The notes below the pieces were generated by a model. It did no database searches. It was not told the origin of the DNA and worked only from the letters and a program-made list of their open reading frames with translations. Below, in pieces: positions 36,213 to 45,677 of a stretch of 64,000 bases of DNA. A program made the position numbers and the translations under genes. Numbering within the stretch: position 1 is the stretch's first letter; each line of letters begins with the position of its first letter. Origin of the DNA: Planctomycetota bacterium (lineage in GTDB: Bacteria; Planctomycetota; Planctomycetia; Gemmatales; Gemmataceae); NCBI GenBank assembly GCA_016873095.1, contig VGYC01000007.1, positions 20,182 through 84,181 on the forward strand, in the 5' to 3' direction.

Positions 36213-38603
36213 TCACGGTATCTTGCGCAACGGCATCCTGCTGACCTCGAGGCTCGTGAACCCGGCGCGGGGAAACTGCAACAGTAACCAGTTATTCGTC
36301 GTTTCGCCGACGAAAGTCATGAACGACTTGTACTGGCCGGTGGACTCGACCCCTTGAGGCGTCAGTAGCCTGATCTTGTGAGACCTCTCATCCGGCGTGA
36401 TGGTGAATGACTGAAAATCGGCAAGATTCGCCCGTACTTCCTCGCCGGCCACGTGAATCGAAATCGAGTTCTCAAAGCGACCGGTGTAAGCATACAGATG
36501 GTACGGCGTTAGCCGGAAGGTACGCTTGCCAAGTGCTCCGACGGTGGCGGTGTATCGCGTCATTGTCGGCTTGGCAGGTGTCACCACCGGCGCCTCGTGA
36601 ATGAACACGGTTTTGGCGTCCTGGAAGCGATAGATCTGGCCGCTTGTCGAATCCTTGATCGAGCCGAGCGGTTGACCGGTGATTTCCTTGCCGTCGCGCA
36701 GGGCGAGCACATGGCGCTTGCCTTTCACGGTCGCGGACTTGACCTGGTCCAGGGGAATCATGAGGATCAGGCCCTGATCCACCACCAGGGTGAAATAGGC
36801 GGTCTGCAACTTGCCAAGCCCACTCATGCCGCGTTCCCGCCTGGGATAAAAAACGAAGTCGCGGAACACCGAGCCGTAGCCGTAGTCGGGGCCGAGCGGC
36901 GAGAAGTCGGTGCTGACGTCGCCGGCGAGCTTGGCCGTCACGCCCAGCTTGCTCGTGAGATTCACGCGGACGGGCCCTTCGCCCCAGGGTTTCGTCGGAT
37001 CATCGGTGGGATCCTTGAACTCGGGTGCCACGACGACCGGCGGTTCGGGCTCCGGCTCGACAATGACTTCTTTGGCCTTGTTGTCGGGCTTTATGGCGGG
37101 CTTGGGTTCCGGTTTGGGCTGCGACTTGCCGTCGTCGCCCAGCTTCTTGGCAGCAGCAACGGGGTTGCTCGGCTCTCCTTCGGCAACGTTTTTCCGCCAC
37201 GGGCCCCATACAAGCAGACCCGCCAGGATGAGCAGGGCCCCGGCACCAGCCGCGGCCAGCAGCCAGCTGCGCTGAGACAATCGCCGCGCGGGCCTTGTTG
37301 TCGGCAACTCCGGAGGCCTGGAAGCCGGCCCTGCTTGCGCCGCAGGCACGTTCCAGCCCGGTTCCACATGGTCGGTCGTCAACGCGGAAAGCGGCGGCGG
37401 TCCCGACTGTGATTCGGAAACCGCCAGCGACCAGCCGTGCTCGCTCGTGCCCGAAAGCGGCGTCGCCTCGTCCGCTGATGCAACCGCCAGGGTCCAGCCG
37501 CGCTCATGCGAAAGCGGCGGCAGCGAATGGCCCGACGCAGGCGCAGCGGAAGGCGCCGCTGCGGCCGCCGCTGCCGGCACGGGCACCTTGGCTCCATGGC
37601 AGTGAGGCGCCAGCGCTGCGGCGACCTCCGCCGGCGTTCCATAGCGGTCTGCCGGATTCTTGGCGAGCATGCGCTGCATGATGCCGATCACCTCGGCAGG
37701 GATGTCGGCGCGCAGCGTGTTCAGGCTGGTCGGCTCGGTCTGCTGATGCCAGAGCAGCTTCTGCGTGAGCGAACTCTCGGGAAACGGCGGACGTCCGGCG
37801 AGCAGGAAGTACAACGTGCATCCCAGACTGTAGATGTCCGCACGAATGTCAACGACGTGGGCATCGCGTGCCTGCTCGGGCGCCAGAAAGTCCGGCGAGC
37901 CGACCACGGCACCGGAGCGTGTGATGTCGTGACCGCCGGACGCGGCCGGCGCCAACGATCGGGCCAGGCCCAGGTCCAGCAACTTGACCGTTCCGTCGGT
38001 CGAGACCAGCAGGTTCGACGGCTTGACGTCGCGATGCACCAGGCCGCGCTCGTGTGCGTGCTGCAATCCCAGGGCCGCCTGGCGGACGTAGTCGCAGGCC
38101 TGGGCCACGGGCAGCGGGCCCGCTTTCTTCGAGAGCCGGGCCAGGTCCATGCCCTCGATGAACTCCATGACCAGAAAGTGCTGATCGCCCACTTGCCCGG
38201 CGTCATGCGCGAGCACGATATGCGGATGCGCGACCTGTGCCGCGGACTGAATCTCGCGGCGAAAGCGCGCGATGGCCTCGGCGTTGCCCAGCCGCTCGCC
38301 GCGCATGACCTTCAAGGCCACCAGCCGATTCATGACCTGGTGCCGCGCCTTGAAGACCTGCCCCATGCCTCCTTGCCCGAGGCGCTCGAGCAAGACATAC
38401 GGCCCGAGGAGCAACTCACGGGCGCGGCCCTGGAAAATCTGGTTCACCTGAAACGGCGTCAACCAGTCGCGCCGCACCAGTTCCCTGGCCAGTGCTTTCG
38501 GGTCGGCATACCCCGCCTCCAGGCCGGCGAGCGCCTCGCACTGCTCGGGGCTCAGGAGCGGTTGCAGCAACTCGACAAACTCGGTGGTGGAAGCAACGGG
38601 CAT
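36213..38603 (-). CDS. Membrane Ser/Thr kinase with a large C-terminal domain
   Basis: Kinase of 796 residues. Residues 1-65 are a helical module (LVRRDWLTPFQVNQIFQGRA) also present in the kinase at 53698. The kinase domain (about 68-330) shows GQGGMGQVFKAR, VALKVM, HRDVKPSNLL and SPDFLAPEQ; DFG reads DLG (LLDLGLARS). A Pro/Ala-rich linker leads to a membrane helix near 441-465. The 330-residue outer part has KEITGQPLGSI and several beta-rich segments resembling SHD1-type repeats; no function assigned. GAGGTAG lies before the start. The holA gene lies 6 bases upstream and the DUF1501 gene 42 bases downstream, all leftward, suggesting a shared transcript. Confidence 0.92.
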   Translation of the reverse strand: MPVASTTEFVELLQPLLSPEQCEALAGLEAGYADPKALARELVRRDWLTPFQVNQIFQGRARELLLGPYVLLERLGQGGMGQVFKARHQVMNRLVALKVMRGERLGNAEAIARFRREIQSAAQVAHPHIVLAHDAGQVGDQHFLVMEFIEGMDLARLSKKAGPLPVAQACDYVRQAALGLQHAHERGLVHRDVKPSNLLVSTDGTVKLLDLGLARSLAPAASGGHDITRSGAVVGSPDFLAPEQARDAHVVDIRADIYSLGCTLYFLLAGRPPFPESSLTQKLLWHQQTEPTSLNTLRADIPAEVIGIMQRMLAKNPADRYGTPAEVAAALAPHCHGAKVPVPAAAAAAAPSAAPASGHSLPPLSHERGWTLAVASADEATPLSGTSEHGWSLAVSESQSGPPPLSALTTDHVEPGWNVPAAQAGPASRPPELPTTRPARRLSQRSWLLAAAGAGALLILAGLLVWGPWRKNVAEGEPSNPVAAAKKLGDDGKSQPKPEPKPAIKPDNKAKEVIVEPEPEPPVVVAPEFKDPTDDPTKPWGEGPVRVNLTSKLGVTAKLAGDVSTDFSPLGPDYGYGSVFRDFVFYPRRERGMSGLGKLQTAYFTLVVDQGLILMIPLDQVKSATVKGKRHVLALRDGKEITGQPLGSIKDSTSGQIYRFQDAKTVFIHEAPVVTPAKPTMTRYTATVGALGKRTFRLTPYHLYAYTGRFENSISIHVAGEEVRANLADFQSFTITPDERSHKIRLLTPQGVESTGQYKSFMTFVGETTNNWLLLQFPRAGFTSLEVSRMPLRKIP

Positions 38604-38609
38604 GGCGAT

Positions 38610-39632
38610 CTACCTCGTGCCGACCATTGTAGCAGTTCGCGGCTCGGGCCGGGACAGCTGCACGACAAATCGTTCCAGCAGCGTTCGCGGCGGCAGCGGG
38701 CTGCCGCCCTTGAAACCCAGGTCGAGCTCCAGCAGCCAGTCATAAAGCTTCAGAGCGCGGCGGCGGCCGAGGAACTTCAATTGCTGCTCGGCACCCCGGG
38801 CGGCGAACGGCGGCACGCCGACGCGCTGCAGCGCCGAAGCCATCGGCTTGCCCTGCACCACCAGCCGGGCCGCCTGCGCCAGCCGCCGCAGTTGCATGCT
38901 GAACGCGCCCAGCAGGCGCATCGGCTCTTCGCCTTGATCGAAAAGCCGGTCGAGCATGCCAAGCGCCTCGGCGGCATTGCCGGCGCCGATGGCGTCGAAG
39001 ATCTTCCAGGTATTCTCCGCCCGGCTCTGGCCGACGAGCTTGTCCACGTCCGCGGGATCGATCCGGCCGCGCTCGCCGATGTAAATGGCCAGCTTCTCCA
39101 TTTCCTGGTCGAGCAGTCCCATCTCCGCGCCAATCAGGTCCACCAGCAGCGCTGCCGCCTGACTGGAGATCTGCTTGCCATGCCGAGCCGGGCACCATTG
39201 CCCGCACCACTGCGGCAGACGAAACGCCGCCGGCGCCTTGCAGGCAATCGACGAGGCATCCGCGACGAGCTTGTACAGTCTTGTGTTCGACGGAAAGGAC
39301 TTCAATTCGAGAACCAGGACGCCGCTGGACGGCAGCCTGGCGATCCTCTTTTCCAGGGCCGCGCGAAACCTGGTCACGAAGGGATCGGCGTCCTCGACGA
39401 TGACCAGCCGCCGCGAGCCAAAGAACGGCACCGTCTCCAGCTCATCGCAGACCTCGGAGAGCTGAGCCTTGTCGCCTTCATGAATTGAGGCCGCCATGTC
39501 ATCGCCTTCGAGCACGCGCTTGCGGATGCCCCGGATGACTTCGCGCTTCAGAAAGTCCTCGTCGCCATGCACGACGTACAGCGGCAACGGCTGCAGCCGG
39601 TCGATGCGTTCGAGGAAAGCCATGCTGTCCAT
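38610..39632 (-). CDS. holA: DNA polymerase III delta subunit
   Basis: Clamp-loader delta subunit, 340 residues. The N-terminal part (PLPLYVVHGDEDFLKREVI near residues 13-30) matches the usual HolA start, followed by FFGSRRLVIVEDAD and SGVLVLELKSFP. The central and C-terminal helices include AAALLVDLIGAEMGLLDQE, ENTWKIFDAIGAGNAAEAL and RLLGAFSMQLRRLAQA. It opens the sliding clamp in DNA replication. The start is set at 39632 (MDSMAFL); Met at 39623 is the alternative. A longer in-frame stretch runs antisense into the DUF1501 gene on the other strand and is not homologous. Kinase and holA are separated by only 6 bases. Confidence 0.92.
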   Translation of the reverse strand: MDSMAFLERIDRLQPLPLYVVHGDEDFLKREVIRGIRKRVLEGDDMAASIHEGDKAQLSEVCDELETVPFFGSRRLVIVEDADPFVTRFRAALEKRIARLPSSGVLVLELKSFPSNTRLYKLVADASSIACKAPAAFRLPQWCGQWCPARHGKQISSQAAALLVDLIGAEMGLLDQEMEKLAIYIGERGRIDPADVDKLVGQSRAENTWKIFDAIGAGNAAEALGMLDRLFDQGEEPMRLLGAFSMQLRRLAQAARLVVQGKPMASALQRVGVPPFAARGAEQQLKFLGRRRALKLYDWLLELDLGFKGGSPLPPRTLLERFVVQLSRPEPRTATMVGTR

Positions 39633-39750
39633 GCGGATGATGTATCGTTTCGTGCCGGCGACGTCCGCGACGCCCGCGGGGATGGACAGCGGCATTTCGA
39701 TCAGGTAAGCTCTGTTCATCGGCAAGCCATTTGACCGCAGGGGATATTCC

Positions 39751-41136
39751 ATGACGATGCAGTCCTCGATCTTCACCCGCCGCCGCCTCCTGCAAGCCGG
39801 CAGTCTCGGCGCCCTGAACATGGCGCTGCCCGGCATGGTGGCCGCGCGCGTGGACGCAAACCAGGGCTTGCGCGGCATCGCCGCCGAGCGTTCGTGCATC
39901 TTCATCCTGCTGTGCGGTGGACCGAGCCATCTCGATACCTGGGACCTGAAGCCGGAAGCGCCGGAGGGAATCCGCGGGCCGTATCGTCCGGTACAGACGG
40001 CCGTGCCCGGCATGCGCATCTCCGAGCTGCACACGCGGCTGCCGGCGCTGACGCGGCACATCTGCCTGATCCGCTCGATGACGCACGTCGGCAACATCAG
40101 CAACCACTTCGACGCTATGCACCACTGCCTGAGCGGGCAGGCGGGAGCGCCGGCCGATGCCCCGTACCTCGGCTCCATCGTGTCGCGGGCCCGGCCCAGC
40201 CGCGGCAATATCCCGTCCTATGTCTGGCTGATCCGCTGCGTCGGCGATCCGGTCTTTTGCGCTCCCAACATCGGCAGCGGCGGGCATCTCGGCGCCCAGT
40301 ACATGCCGCTGTTCGTCGGCAACGCGGCCAATCACCCGGCCATGCCGACCTTCCGCGCCCCCGACGAACTGCAAGCTGCCGTCGAACCGGAACGCTTGCA
40401 AGGACGGCGCCGGTTGCTCAATGCCGTGACATCCACCGAGAACGCCGGCGGCTGGCTGGACCTGCAGCAGCGCGCCTTCGACCTGACGAGTGGCCGCGGC
40501 GGCCGCGAAGTCTTCGACCTCGAACGAGAGCCACGCACCGTCCGCGACCGCTACGGCATGCATCCGCTCGGACAGAACCTGCTGCTGGCACGGCGGCTGG
40601 TCGAGTCCGGCGTCGGCTTCGTCACCGTCAATGGCTGGACTGGCCAGGCTCCCAACGGCGGCGGCGGTCCGCCCGCTTCCAGCTGGGACATGCACGGCGG
40701 CGAGATGGGCATGGGCAACGCCTTCGGCACCGGCTCCCACGGCATGGGCCATTGCTTGCCGCGCCTCGACGAGGCCCTGTCCGCCTTGCTCATCGACCTG
40801 GAAGAGCGCGGCCTGCTGGAGCGAACCCTCGTGGTCGTCAGCGGCGAGTTCGGCCGCACGCCGAACATCAACGCACTCGGCACCGCCAATCCCGGCCGGC
40901 AACACTGGCCGACCTGCTACTCCGCCATGCTCGCCGGCGGCGGCATCCGCGGCGGCATGGTTTACGGCGAATCCGATCGCATCGCTGCCTACGTCAAGGA
41001 CCGCCCCGTCCGCCCGCAAGACCTGGGCGCCACCATCTTCCACTCCCTGGGCATCCCGCTCGACCAGCGCCTCGGCCGCGACGGCTTCACACGGCCGGTC
41101 TCCATCGGCCAACCGATCATGGAGATGTTCGGCTGA
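39751..41136 (+). CDS. DUF1501 protein, Tat-exported (paralogue 2)
   Basis: DUF1501 family, 461 residues with a Tat-type signal (FTRRRLLQAGSLGALNM). Motifs: LCGGPSHLDTWDLKPEAP near residue 54, SGEFGRTPNINALG near 370, GRQHWPTCYSAMLAGGG. Compared with the other copies it carries an inserted glycine-rich loop (LARLPNGGGG-type, GQAPNGGGGPPASSWD) before the WDMHGGEMG metal-type segment. It is divergent from holA, 118 bases away. The hydrolase gene follows 94 bases downstream, with the palindromic repeat in that gap. Confidence 0.9.
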   Translation: MTMQSSIFTRRRLLQAGSLGALNMALPGMVAARVDANQGLRGIAAERSCIFILLCGGPSHLDTWDLKPEAPEGIRGPYRPVQTAVPGMRISELHTRLPALTRHICLIRSMTHVGNISNHFDAMHHCLSGQAGAPADAPYLGSIVSRARPSRGNIPSYVWLIRCVGDPVFCAPNIGSGGHLGAQYMPLFVGNAANHPAMPTFRAPDELQAAVEPERLQGRRRLLNAVTSTENAGGWLDLQQRAFDLTSGRGGREVFDLEREPRTVRDRYGMHPLGQNLLLARRLVESGVGFVTVNGWTGQAPNGGGGPPASSWDMHGGEMGMGNAFGTGSHGMGHCLPRLDEALSALLIDLEERGLLERTLVVVSGEFGRTPNINALGTANPGRQHWPTCYSAMLAGGGIRGGMVYGESDRIAAYVKDRPVRPQDLGATIFHSLGIPLDQRLGRDGFTRPVSIGQPIMEMFG

Positions 41137-41139
41137 CAG

Positions 41140-41208
41140 GGCGAACGTCGAGGCGTAAGCCCGACGTGAGTGCGCAATACACGTCGAGCTTACGCCTCGA
41201 CGCTCGCC
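41140..41208. repeat. Long inverted repeat downstream of a DUF1501 gene
   Basis: Arms of 29 bases: GGCGAACGTCGAGGCGTAAG (then CCCGACGTG) at 41140-41168 and CACGTCGAG followed by CTTACGCCTCGACGCTCGCC at 41180-41208, with an 11-base loop. Few mismatches. It lies directly after a stop codon and could end transcription as a hairpin, although no T-run follows. Confidence 0.85.
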
Positions 41209-41230
41209 AATCTCTTCACGGTCCTTCAAT

Positions 41231-42322
41231 ATGAGTGGCACATTCCTGCTTCGAGTTGGCGTCTTCCTCTTCGCCATTCTTGCACTTCCTGGAGTGCGTG
41301 CCCCGGCGGACGATCGGCCGTCCCCGATCTACGCCGACAAGTCAAAGCTGCTGATCTTCCGCGACGCTGCCGGCGTCGAGCATCCCGTCCGCGATCGCGA
41401 CGACTGGCGCAAGCGCCGCGAGCACATCCTTGCTGCCATGCAGCTTGTCATGGGGCCGTTGCCTTCCGCCAAGAGCAAGGTCCCGCTCGACGTGAGCGTC
41501 ACCGAGAAGATCGAGACCGACAAGTACACGCGGCTGTTGCTCACCTATGCGGTAGATGACAAGGATCGCGTGCCTGCATATCTTTTCTTGCCGCGCGGCG
41601 AGAAGAAGCAACGGCCGGCGGTGCTGTGCCTGCATCCGACAGAGCGCAAGCTCGGCAAGAAGGTGGCCGCGGGCCTCGGCCCCAAGGCGGATCGCGGCTA
41701 CGCCCTGCACCTGGCCGAGCGCGGCTACGTCACGCTGGCGCCCGATTATCCCAACATGGGCGGCTACGGCTACGATGCCTACAAGCACGGCTACGCCAGC
41801 ACGACCATGAAGGCGATCTGGAACCACATGATCGCCGTCGATTTGCTGCAATCGCTGCCCGAGGTTGACAGGGAGCGGATCGGCGTCATCGGCCATTCGC
41901 TGGGTGGGCACAACAGCATGTTCGTGGCTGCCTTCGACGAGCGCATCAAGTGCATCGTCTCCAACTGCGGATTCTGCAGCTTCAAGACGTACATGAAGGG
42001 CAAGATCGCCGGCTGGGCCCACGACGGCTACATGCCGAAGCTGCGGACCGTCTACGACCTCAAGCCGGAGAACGTGCCATTCGACTTCACGGAGATCACC
42101 GCCGCCCTGGCGCCGCGTGCCTTCCTCGCCAGCGCTCCGCTCCGCGATCACAACTTCGACGCCGACGGCGTCAAGGAGTGCATCGCCGCTGCACGTCCGG
42201 TGTATCGGTTGCTCGGCGCCGAGGAGAAGCTGGCTGCCAACTATCCCGACTGCGATCACAACTTCCCGGATGATGTTCGCCGCGTGGCCTATGAGTGGCT
42301 GGACCGGTGGCGCATGAAATAG
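41231..42322 (+). CDS. Exported alpha/beta hydrolase, acetyl-xylan-esterase/dienelactone-hydrolase type
   Basis: Secreted alpha/beta hydrolase of 363 residues with a signal peptide (VGVFLFAILALPGVRA). The nucleophile elbow is GHSLGGH near residue 221, with the oxyanion region LCLHPTERKLGKKV near 135; the acid and His residues fit DHNFDADG near 300 and DCDHNFPDD near 340. Planctomycetes use many such esterases in polysaccharide breakdown, but the substrate here is not determinable. The ribosome site before the ATG is weak. A small membrane protein gene follows after 27 bases. Confidence 0.88.
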   Translation: MSGTFLLRVGVFLFAILALPGVRAPADDRPSPIYADKSKLLIFRDAAGVEHPVRDRDDWRKRREHILAAMQLVMGPLPSAKSKVPLDVSVTEKIETDKYTRLLLTYAVDDKDRVPAYLFLPRGEKKQRPAVLCLHPTERKLGKKVAAGLGPKADRGYALHLAERGYVTLAPDYPNMGGYGYDAYKHGYASTTMKAIWNHMIAVDLLQSLPEVDRERIGVIGHSLGGHNSMFVAAFDERIKCIVSNCGFCSFKTYMKGKIAGWAHDGYMPKLRTVYDLKPENVPFDFTEITAALAPRAFLASAPLRDHNFDADGVKECIAAARPVYRLLGAEEKLAANYPDCDHNFPDDVRRVAYEWLDRWRMK

Positions 42323-42349
42323 CGCAAACCGGTTCGCAGAGTGCATCCC

Positions 42350-42742
42350 ATGGCTGTTTGCCCAGTCTGCCAGGCTGAAATCGATGAAGGAACTGAATAC
42401 TGCCCTCGGTGCCGTGAGCTTGTGACATCGAGTCTGCCTGCAGCAAGCAGAGCGGAAACATCGGCGCGTCTGCGCTGGTGGGGTGTTCGCCTGTGGGTTG
42501 TCAGTCTTGCCTGCTTTGCGGCTGGCATCCTCAGTCGCATGATCTGCCATCAAACCGATCTGGCGGCCACCTACCCGCTCGCGATGGCGGCACAGGCCAT
42601 TTGCTATGGGGCCGGATTCATTCTGTACGAGATCTGGCTCAGGATTGGCAGCAAGAAAGCCAATATCTATCTCGGCTGTGCGATACCGCTTTTCTTGCTG
42701 ATTGCGTCATGTCTTGGAGTGCTTTCGTCGAGTCCCAAATAG
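42350..42742 (+). CDS. Small zinc-ribbon membrane protein
   Basis: A 130-residue protein with an N-terminal zinc ribbon (CPVCQAEIDEGTEYCPRC, four Cys near residues 4-21) and three membrane helices (LWVVSLACFAAGILSRMIC, AAQAICYGAGFILYEI, LGCAIPLFLLIASCLGVL). I do not recognise a named family; such proteins occur as regulators or assembly factors in many bacteria. It stands between the hydrolase and dapB, on the same strand. The ATG at 42350 is preferred to a GTG nine bases upstream. Confidence 0.7.
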   Translation: MAVCPVCQAEIDEGTEYCPRCRELVTSSLPAASRAETSARLRWWGVRLWVVSLACFAAGILSRMICHQTDLAATYPLAMAAQAICYGAGFILYEIWLRIGSKKANIYLGCAIPLFLLIASCLGVLSSSPK

Positions 42743-42828
42743 CAACACAGGATTCTCATTCGCAAGGCGCCGTGCGAGCGCGAAACGTAAACCGGTTGCC
42801 GCGTCTTGCCCGCCGCTACAATGATCCC

Positions 42829-43623
42829 ATGAAGACCATCATCGGCATGAACGGCGCCTGTGGCCGCATGGGGCAGCGGATCATCCAGCTTGCCCATCAG
42901 GACAGGGCGTTGACCATCGGCGCGGCCCTGGAGGCAGCGGGCCATCCGCACCAGGGGCGCGACATCGGCGACATCGCCGGCATCGGCGCCATCGGCGTGC
43001 GCGTGGCGCCATCCATCCCGGTTGAGCACCGGATCGACGCTATCATTGATTTTTCGCTGCCGGCCGGGACGATGGCGGTCCTGCCCCTGTGCCGCGAGCG
43101 CAAGATTCCGCTGGTGGTGGCGACGACGGGGCACACCGCCGAGCAGCGGGCCGAGATCGAGGCGGCCGCCCACCACACCGCGATCCTCATGGCCCCAAAC
43201 ATGAGCCTGGCCGTCAACGTGCTCATGAAACTGGTGCAACAGGCGGCCGGCATCTTGACCAACCACGACTTCGACGTCGAGGTTCTCGAACGACACCATC
43301 GCTACAAGAAGGATTCGCCCAGCGGCACGGCGTTACACTTCGCCCGCATCATCCAGGAAGCGATGGGGCAGACCGAGGTGCGGCATGGCCGCGAAGGGCT
43401 GGTCGGCGAGCGGCCGCACCATGAGATCGGCGTTCACGCCATCCGCGTGGGCGACAACGTCGGCGAGCACACCATCATCTTCAGCACGCTGGGCGAGACG
43501 CTGGAACTGAGCCACCGCGCCCACGCCCGCGACTGCTACGCCCGCGGCGCCCTCCAGGCCGCCCGGTTCCTCGCCAACCGCCCCGCGGGCCGCTACACCA
43601 TGAACGATGTACTCGGGCTGTAA
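42829..43623 (+). CDS. dapB: 4-hydroxy-tetrahydrodipicolinate reductase
   Basis: Lysine/diaminopimelate pathway reductase using NAD(P)H, 264 residues. The nucleotide fold starts with GMNGACGRMGQRI. The catalytic His-Lys motif is ERHHRYKKDSPSGTA near residue 155, and ATTGHTAEQRAEI and MAPNMSLAVNVLMKL are typical. The start is fixed by the dinucleotide motif at residue 6; longer upstream frames are not homologous. leuD follows after 65 bases that consist of the CAGTGTTCAGTTTTC repeat. Meso-diaminopimelate supply matters for lysine and for any peptidoglycan. Confidence 0.96.
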   Translation: MKTIIGMNGACGRMGQRIIQLAHQDRALTIGAALEAAGHPHQGRDIGDIAGIGAIGVRVAPSIPVEHRIDAIIDFSLPAGTMAVLPLCRERKIPLVVATTGHTAEQRAEIEAAAHHTAILMAPNMSLAVNVLMKLVQQAAGILTNHDFDVEVLERHHRYKKDSPSGTALHFARIIQEAMGQTEVRHGREGLVGERPHHEIGVHAIRVGDNVGEHTIIFSTLGETLELSHRAHARDCYARGALQAARFLANRPAGRYTMNDVLGL

Positions 43624-43627
43624 CCAA

Positions 43628-43686
43628 GTGGTCAGTTTTCAGTTCTGAACACTGAAAACTGAACACTGAAAACTGAACACTGAAAC
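43628..43686. repeat. CAGTGTTCAGTTTTC repeat block at the leuD start
   Basis: About 59 bases of alternating ACTGAAAACTGA and ACACTGA words fill the dapB-leuD gap and end two bases before the leuD ATG. On the coding strand the orientation is the same as at coxC. It replaces a recognisable ribosome-binding site. Confidence 0.8.
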
Positions 43687-43688
43687 CC

Positions 43689-44249
43689 ATGCAGAAAACC
43701 ATCACCGGCCAAGCCTACGTGCTGGGCGACAATGTCGATACCGACCAGATCATTCCGGCGCAGTATCTGACGTTCAACCCGGCCATTCCGGAGGAATACC
43801 GGCAGTTCGGCAAGTATGCGCTCAGCAGCGTGCCGCCGGCGCAGGCCGGGCTGCCCAAGGGGCACATGCCGTTCCACGCCGAGGACGAGTTCGTGTCGCC
43901 GTACAAGATCATCGTGGCCGGCAAGAATTTCGGCTGCGGTTCGTCGCGCGAACATGCGCCCATCGCCCTGAACGCCGCCGGCATCGAGGCCGTGATCGCC
44001 GAGTTCTACGCGCGCATCTTCTTCCGCAATTCCGTCAACGGCGGCTACCTCATCCCTTTTGAATCCAGCGACCGTCTCTGCGACGCCATCTGCACCGGTG
44101 ACGAGTTGCGCATCGACCTGGCCGAGAGCCGGCTCGACAACTTAACCACCAAGGAGCAGTGGCGGTTGAAGCCGCTGGGCGAAGTGGCGCCCATCCTGGA
44201 AGCAGGCGGGTTGTTTCCTTATGCGCGTCGCGTCGGCATGTTGAAGTAG
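43689..44249 (+). CDS. leuD: 3-isopropylmalate dehydratase small subunit (LeuD-like)
   Basis: Small swivelling subunit of an aconitase-family dehydratase, 186 residues, archaeal/short bacterial type. Signatures: DNVDTDQIIPAQYL near residue 14, AGKNFGCGSSREHAPIAL near 78 and FARIFFRNSVNGGYL-type sequence near 110. With LeuC it isomerises isopropylmalate in leucine synthesis. The large subunit is not in the window. The substrate loop reads YLTF, which matches neither the YLRT of homoaconitase nor the YLVY I recall for archaeal isopropylmalate isomerases, so homoaconitate or a related acid is an alternative. It starts directly after the repeat block. Confidence 0.9.
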   Translation: MQKTITGQAYVLGDNVDTDQIIPAQYLTFNPAIPEEYRQFGKYALSSVPPAQAGLPKGHMPFHAEDEFVSPYKIIVAGKNFGCGSSREHAPIALNAAGIEAVIAEFYARIFFRNSVNGGYLIPFESSDRLCDAICTGDELRIDLAESRLDNLTTKEQWRLKPLGEVAPILEAGGLFPYARRVGMLK

Positions 44250-44399
44250 TAAACAAGAGCTGGCAGTCGGACTCAATTCCTTCCATCTTCCCATCTTCAA
44301 GAAATCCTCTTTTTCGATTGCAAGCCGCCCGTGTCCTCAATTAGGATGAACAACGTCGTCCGAGGGGGAAAAGGAACTTCTACACAGGGGGGAACGGTA

Positions 44400-45677
44400 A
44401 TGTTCACGGTCTGGGGATCGAAGCAGCACTTCTGCGACGGAATGACGCGGCGGAATTTCTTGCAAATTGGCGCCTTCGGCGCCGGCCTCACCTTGGCGGA
44501 CATGCTGCGACTGCGGGCCTCGGCAGCGGCACGCGGCGAAACGACGCGCACCAAGTCGGCCATCATGATCTACCTGCCGGGCGGGCCGTCCCACATGGAC
44601 ATGTACGACCTCAAGCCGAATGCGCCGGCCGAGTTTCGCGGCGAGTTCCGGCCGATCAACACCAATGTCACAGGCGTGCAGATCTGCGAGCACTTCCCGC
44701 TCCAGGCCCGCATGTGGGACAAGTTCGCCTGTGTTCGCTCCATCGTCTCCGTCGATGAGCATTCCGACTCGCTGGTCATGACCGGCTACAGCCAGCGTGC
44801 CAACATGACCGCCAACCATCCATCGTTCGGGTCGGTGGTGTCACGGATGCGCGGCGCCAATTCCGACGTACCGTCGTTCGTCAGCCTGCGTGGCCTGTCG
44901 CGTGGCACCGAGCCAGGCTTCCTGGGCATCTCGCATCGCCCCTTCTCGCCAAGCGGTCCCGGCCTGCAGAACCTCCGGCCGCTGTCGATGGTCGATGCCG
45001 GCCGGCAGCATCAGCGCCGGCAGATGATGGGCGCCTTTGACGGCATTCGCCGCGAGCTGGACACCAACGGTTCCATTGGCGGACTCGATTCGTTCACGAC
45101 CCGCGCCTTCGACATGATCGCGTCCGGCGGCGTCCGTCACGCGCTGGACAACGGCCGTGAGCCGAACACCATTCGCGAGCGCTATCGCGGCGTCGAGCAG
45201 TTCCTGACGGCGTTGCGGCTGGTGGAAGCGGGTGTCGGCTGCGTGACGCTGTCGATTGGCGGCTGGGACACGCACGGGCAGAACTTCCAGACCTTGCGCC
45301 GTCAACTGCCGCAGGTCGACAAGGGCGTCTCCAACCTCGTTGCGGACCTGCACGCCCGCGGACTGGCCAACGACGTGGCCGTGGTCATGTGGGGCGAATT
45401 CGGCCGCACGCCGCGCGTCAACAACAACGCCGGCCGCGACCACTGGGCGCCGGTCATGTCCGCCATGGTTGCCGGCGGCGGCATGCGCATGGGCCAGGCC
45501 ATCGGCGCCAGCACCGCCCGCGGCGAACGACCGCACGACCGTCGCTACACCGCGTCGCAGCTGCTGAGCACGCTGTACCGCTCGATCGACATCGACCCCA
45601 GCCAGACCGTGCTGGATTCGACCGGCCGGCCTCGTCACCTTCTCGAGGACCGTGAAGTCGTCCGCGAGTTGCTGTAA
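44400..45677 (+). CDS. DUF1501 protein, Tat-exported (paralogue 3)
   Basis: DUF1501 family, 425 residues. The signal is MTRRNFLQIGAFGAGLTLA near residue 15. Motifs: YLPGGPSHMDMYDLKPNAP near 60, WGEFGRTPRVNNNAGRDHW near 345 and SAMVAGGGMRMGQ. The start is set at 44400, with GGGGGGAACGG before it; an upstream in-frame GTG at 44331 gives a non-homologous extension. The DUF1549/DUF1553 gene follows 186 bases later on the same strand, the usual partner of DUF1501. Confidence 0.92.
   Translation: MFTVWGSKQHFCDGMTRRNFLQIGAFGAGLTLADMLRLRASAAARGETTRTKSAIMIYLPGGPSHMDMYDLKPNAPAEFRGEFRPINTNVTGVQICEHFPLQARMWDKFACVRSIVSVDEHSDSLVMTGYSQRANMTANHPSFGSVVSRMRGANSDVPSFVSLRGLSRGTEPGFLGISHRPFSPSGPGLQNLRPLSMVDAGRQHQRRQMMGAFDGIRRELDTNGSIGGLDSFTTRAFDMIASGGVRHALDNGREPNTIRERYRGVEQFLTALRLVEAGVGCVTLSIGGWDTHGQNFQTLRRQLPQVDKGVSNLVADLHARGLANDVAVVMWGEFGRTPRVNNNAGRDHWAPVMSAMVAGGGMRMGQAIGASTARGERPHDRRYTASQLLSTLYRSIDIDPSQTVLDSTGRPRHLLEDREVVRELL

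Noticed and set aside
37506..39488. 660-residue rightward open frame over the kinase and holA genes
   Set aside because: It spans two genes on the other strand, lacks any domain and is the usual GC-driven shadow.
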